Shown in pieces: positions 22,439-24,508 of a stretch of 24,508 nt of DNA. A program made the translations under genes and the position numbers. The DNA comes from a virus, in the IMG/VR virus record IMGVR_UViG_3300023297_000085, positions 1 to 24,508 of that record. One strand, given 5' to 3'. Position 1 is the first letter of the stretch, and every line of letters starts with the position of its first letter. Below the pieces are notes generated by a model that was given only the letters and a program-made list of their open reading frames with translations, was not told where the DNA came from and did no database searches.

Positions 22439-22440
22439 CT

Positions 22441-24508
22441 ATGAGAGACACTACAGCTGGCGAACTAATATTACTGCATAATCCAATCCGCTCTGAAGGG
22501 TATAAGGTTGAGATTATCAGGAAGTCTAATGATGCAATCGTTGATATTACCGATTTGGTAATGAGCGGGTCTGTTACGCTATCATCTGATAACCGTGTTT
22601 CTACGTGCAGTATAAACATAGAAGACAAGTATCCTGTTTGCAATACAGATGGCGTATCGCCTTATCTCACTGGATCTTCGTACAATACTCCTGATCAATT
22701 GTTATGGCCTGGAAATGAAATTAAAGTATACGTTGCTGTAAATACATTAGGCTCTACGGCGAATACATTCAAGATGCTCTTCCACGGGATACTTGGCGAC
22801 GCCATTGTTCCTGGATCTTCTTCCTCTGGGAAAAAGACTGTGAGTCTAACAATTCGCGACCAAGCTAAAACATTACAAGACGCATTTATAAAAGGCGAGT
22901 TTGTGTATGGAGAGGCAGCTGGGTCACCTGTTGTAGCCGTAATCCAAGGAATACTTGACGATAATGTTACTGAGACACTGCACGTCAAACCAACTCTCGA
23001 TGGAAATTATGACATCGATGGGTGTCCATTCGTTGTTACTCCTATCAAGGTAGGTAACTGTTCTGTGTGGGATGCAATCAATAAAGTAATTGGGACGACT
23101 GCATCTGACGACATAGGATATGAGTTGAGGTATAAGTTCCTTCCTAAAAATGATACGTCAACGACAGATAATGAAGGCAATACTATCACTATTAGTGCCG
23201 ATGGATTCTACTTAACGTTGCTTGAGATTGACCAAACACAAACTGTTTCAGATGACAACATAGTAGCTGGGACTGATTCAATATCTCAGTATAAGATCAA
23301 CGTATACGATGATACAATCAGGAATGATATTTATGGAGTCTTTTACGCAAGGACTACCAAAGAAAGAACAGAGATAAATGTCCAAGACGCCACGTCAATC
23401 GCTGCTTATGGAAAAAGAACAATGGTTATCGGGCAGAAAGACTATCCATGGATAGATACGACTGCTGAAATGGAAGCGTTGATGAGTGTCGCTCTTAATG
23501 CGTTAAAAGATGTACCTGCGACGGATGCATTTTCTACTCAGCTTCTGTATCATGTAGAACCTAACGATTTGTTAGGCACTACTCTGGCTAGATTAACAAC
23601 TGGATCTGCTCAAGTGGGAATCACTAAGATTACACATAACTTTGCTACTGGCGGCGGCGCTGGGAGGAAGAAGAAATCATCGACAACATTTGTCGGAAGA
23701 AGAGACGCAGTCGTTGGCGGAACGATAAACCCCGGAGGCGGAGACGATCCTGGGACAACTGTAGCGCCGACGGTGAGTCCGACGGGATATTCTAGTTCAT
23801 TTATCCAGGATGTCGATGGTTCTTATACTAGAACAACTCTAAATGTAACTGCGTTTTCAGACGTGTTGGTTGAATATTACGACTGGAAATATTCGATAGA
23901 ATCCTCCGGCGAGTGGGTGCCTGCAACTACTTCAGAACCTAGTTACATAGTTTCAAATCAACCACCATCTACGAATATTACATGGGCCTGCAGAGTAAAG
24001 CTAGTCTCTGAGGATGGTTCAGATAGCAATTTTACTGCATGGTGTGCTGACCAAACAGCTGTCACAGCGAGTGATGGAATTGCTCCAGCTGCGCCTACGC
24101 TAGTCGCTAATGTCGGCAATCAACAATGTGTGCTGACTCTTACAAAACCAGCTACTGATTCTGATGGCAGTGCTAACACAGACTTCGATTATTTCAAGGT
24201 ATATTATGACACTAATGCTACGGTTACTACTGCAGATTCTTTCATAACGACAAAGTCAACACAGTATCCTTTTCCAGCATCTGTTAGGACTTATTTCAAA
24301 GCTGCAGCTGTAGATATTTGGGGGAATGAAGGTGTGCTGTCCTCGATAGACGACGCAATTCCTACCTCTACAAGTGCTGACGCCCTACAGGCGTTGGCAG
24401 ATGCAGCGCAGGCACAGTCAACCGCAGACGGCAAGATTGTCGGCTTCTACCAAGACGCAGAACCTGCTGCAGGCATGGCTTACGGCGACATTTGGATAGA
24501 CACTGACG
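22441..24508 (+). CDS. Tail tip / baseplate hub protein with fibronectin-like domains (3' end outside window)
   Basis: The ATG at 22441 begins 2 bp after the tape measure stop; the frame stays open for 689 codons to the window end. The N-terminal 400 residues look like a tail hub: YKVEIIRKSNDAIVDITDLV, MLFHGILGDAIVPG, TVSLTIRDQAKTLQDAF, VWDAINKVIGTT, and a later LLYHVEPNDLLGTTLARL. A basic Gly-rich linker (about 403-445) is followed by beta-sandwich modules, including a fibronectin-III-like unit with APTLVANVGNQQCVLTLTKP, DFDYFKVYYD and YFKAAAVDIWGNEG. The last visible residues, GMAYGDIWIDTD after FYQD, are a motif common in large tail tip proteins. It probably initiates tail assembly and contacts the host. 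Confidence 0.82.
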   Translation, partial: MRDTTAGELILLHNPIRSEGYKVEIIRKSNDAIVDITDLVMSGSVTLSSDNRVSTCSINIEDKYPVCNTDGVSPYLTGSSYNTPDQLLWPGNEIKVYVAVNTLGSTANTFKMLFHGILGDAIVPGSSSSGKKTVSLTIRDQAKTLQDAFIKGEFVYGEAAGSPVVAVIQGILDDNVTETLHVKPTLDGNYDIDGCPFVVTPIKVGNCSVWDAINKVIGTTASDDIGYELRYKFLPKNDTSTTDNEGNTITISADGFYLTLLEIDQTQTVSDDNIVAGTDSISQYKINVYDDTIRNDIYGVFYARTTKERTEINVQDATSIAAYGKRTMVIGQKDYPWIDTTAEMEALMSVALNALKDVPATDAFSTQLLYHVEPNDLLGTTLARLTTGSAQVGITKITHNFATGGGAGRKKKSSTTFVGRRDAVVGGTINPGGGDDPGTTVAPTVSPTGYSSSFIQDVDGSYTRTTLNVTAFSDVLVEYYDWKYSIESSGEWVPATTSEPSYIVSNQPPSTNITWACRVKLVSEDGSDSNFTAWCADQTAVTASDGIAPAAPTLVANVGNQQCVLTLTKPATDSDGSANTDFDYFKVYYDTNATVTTADSFITTKSTQYPFPASVRTYFKAAAVDIWGNEGVLSSIDDAIPTSTSADALQALADAAQAQSTADGKIVGFYQDAEPAAGMAYGDIWIDTD

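Noticed and set aside
1-24508. TGA read as a sense codon (recoded genome)
   Set aside because: All long genes are intact under the standard code with no in-frame TGA, so only avoidance of TGA as a stop can be claimed.

Overview
This window is a piece of a tailed double-stranded DNA bacteriophage (or prophage) genome. Every convincing gene is on the + strand, genes are tightly packed, and many start codons overlap or abut the previous stop. Shine-Dalgarno sites are strong and the promoters fit the bacterial sigma70 consensus, so the host is a bacterium that I cannot name. The head genes resemble the phage Mu set (gp29-type portal, gpF-type minor head domain, gpI-type protease/scaffold, gpG-type morphogenesis protein). 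The tail genes are those of a long non-contractile tail: tube, frameshifted chaperone pair, tape measure, tip protein. The best description is a siphovirus with a Mu-like head module.

Layout. Positions 1-5413 hold repeat-rich virion surface or fibre-like genes: a beta-propeller-like repeat protein cut by the window edge, a 904-residue protein of 18-residue repeats, small structural genes, and a free-standing HNH endonuclease. A strong terminator at 5439-5466 closes this block. Positions 5473-6178 form a compact unit: a consensus promoter, a complete tmRNA gene (5513-5837), an odd tRNA-like element, a 33-residue Gly/Lys/Pro-rich ORF, a series of RNA hairpins and a second terminator-like hairpin. 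Positions 6208-14137 hold a small virion protein, a small HTH protein, terminase large subunit, portal fused to a minor head domain, protease with a nested scaffold, decoration protein, major capsid protein and a capsid-associated protein, ending at a third terminator. A second promoter, closely matching the first, at 14184-14212 then opens the connector/tail unit: a 107-residue protein, a second HNH endonuclease, connector and completion proteins, tail tube, the G / G-T chaperones with a canonical A AAA AAC -1 slippery site, tape measure protein, and a tip protein cut by the right edge.

How the genes work together. Terminase packages DNA through the portal into a shell built from capsid protein on the nested scaffold, matured by the protease and stabilised by the decoration protein. 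The 15263-16732 genes join head to tail, and the tape measure with its chaperones sets tail length inside the tube. The element least expected here is the tmRNA unit, which sits between its own promoter and terminators like a moron. It would add a phage-coded trans-translation function whose tag differs from the usual Ala-Ala-ending tag. Of the 26 CDS ends visible, 19 use TAA, 7 use TAG and none uses TGA.
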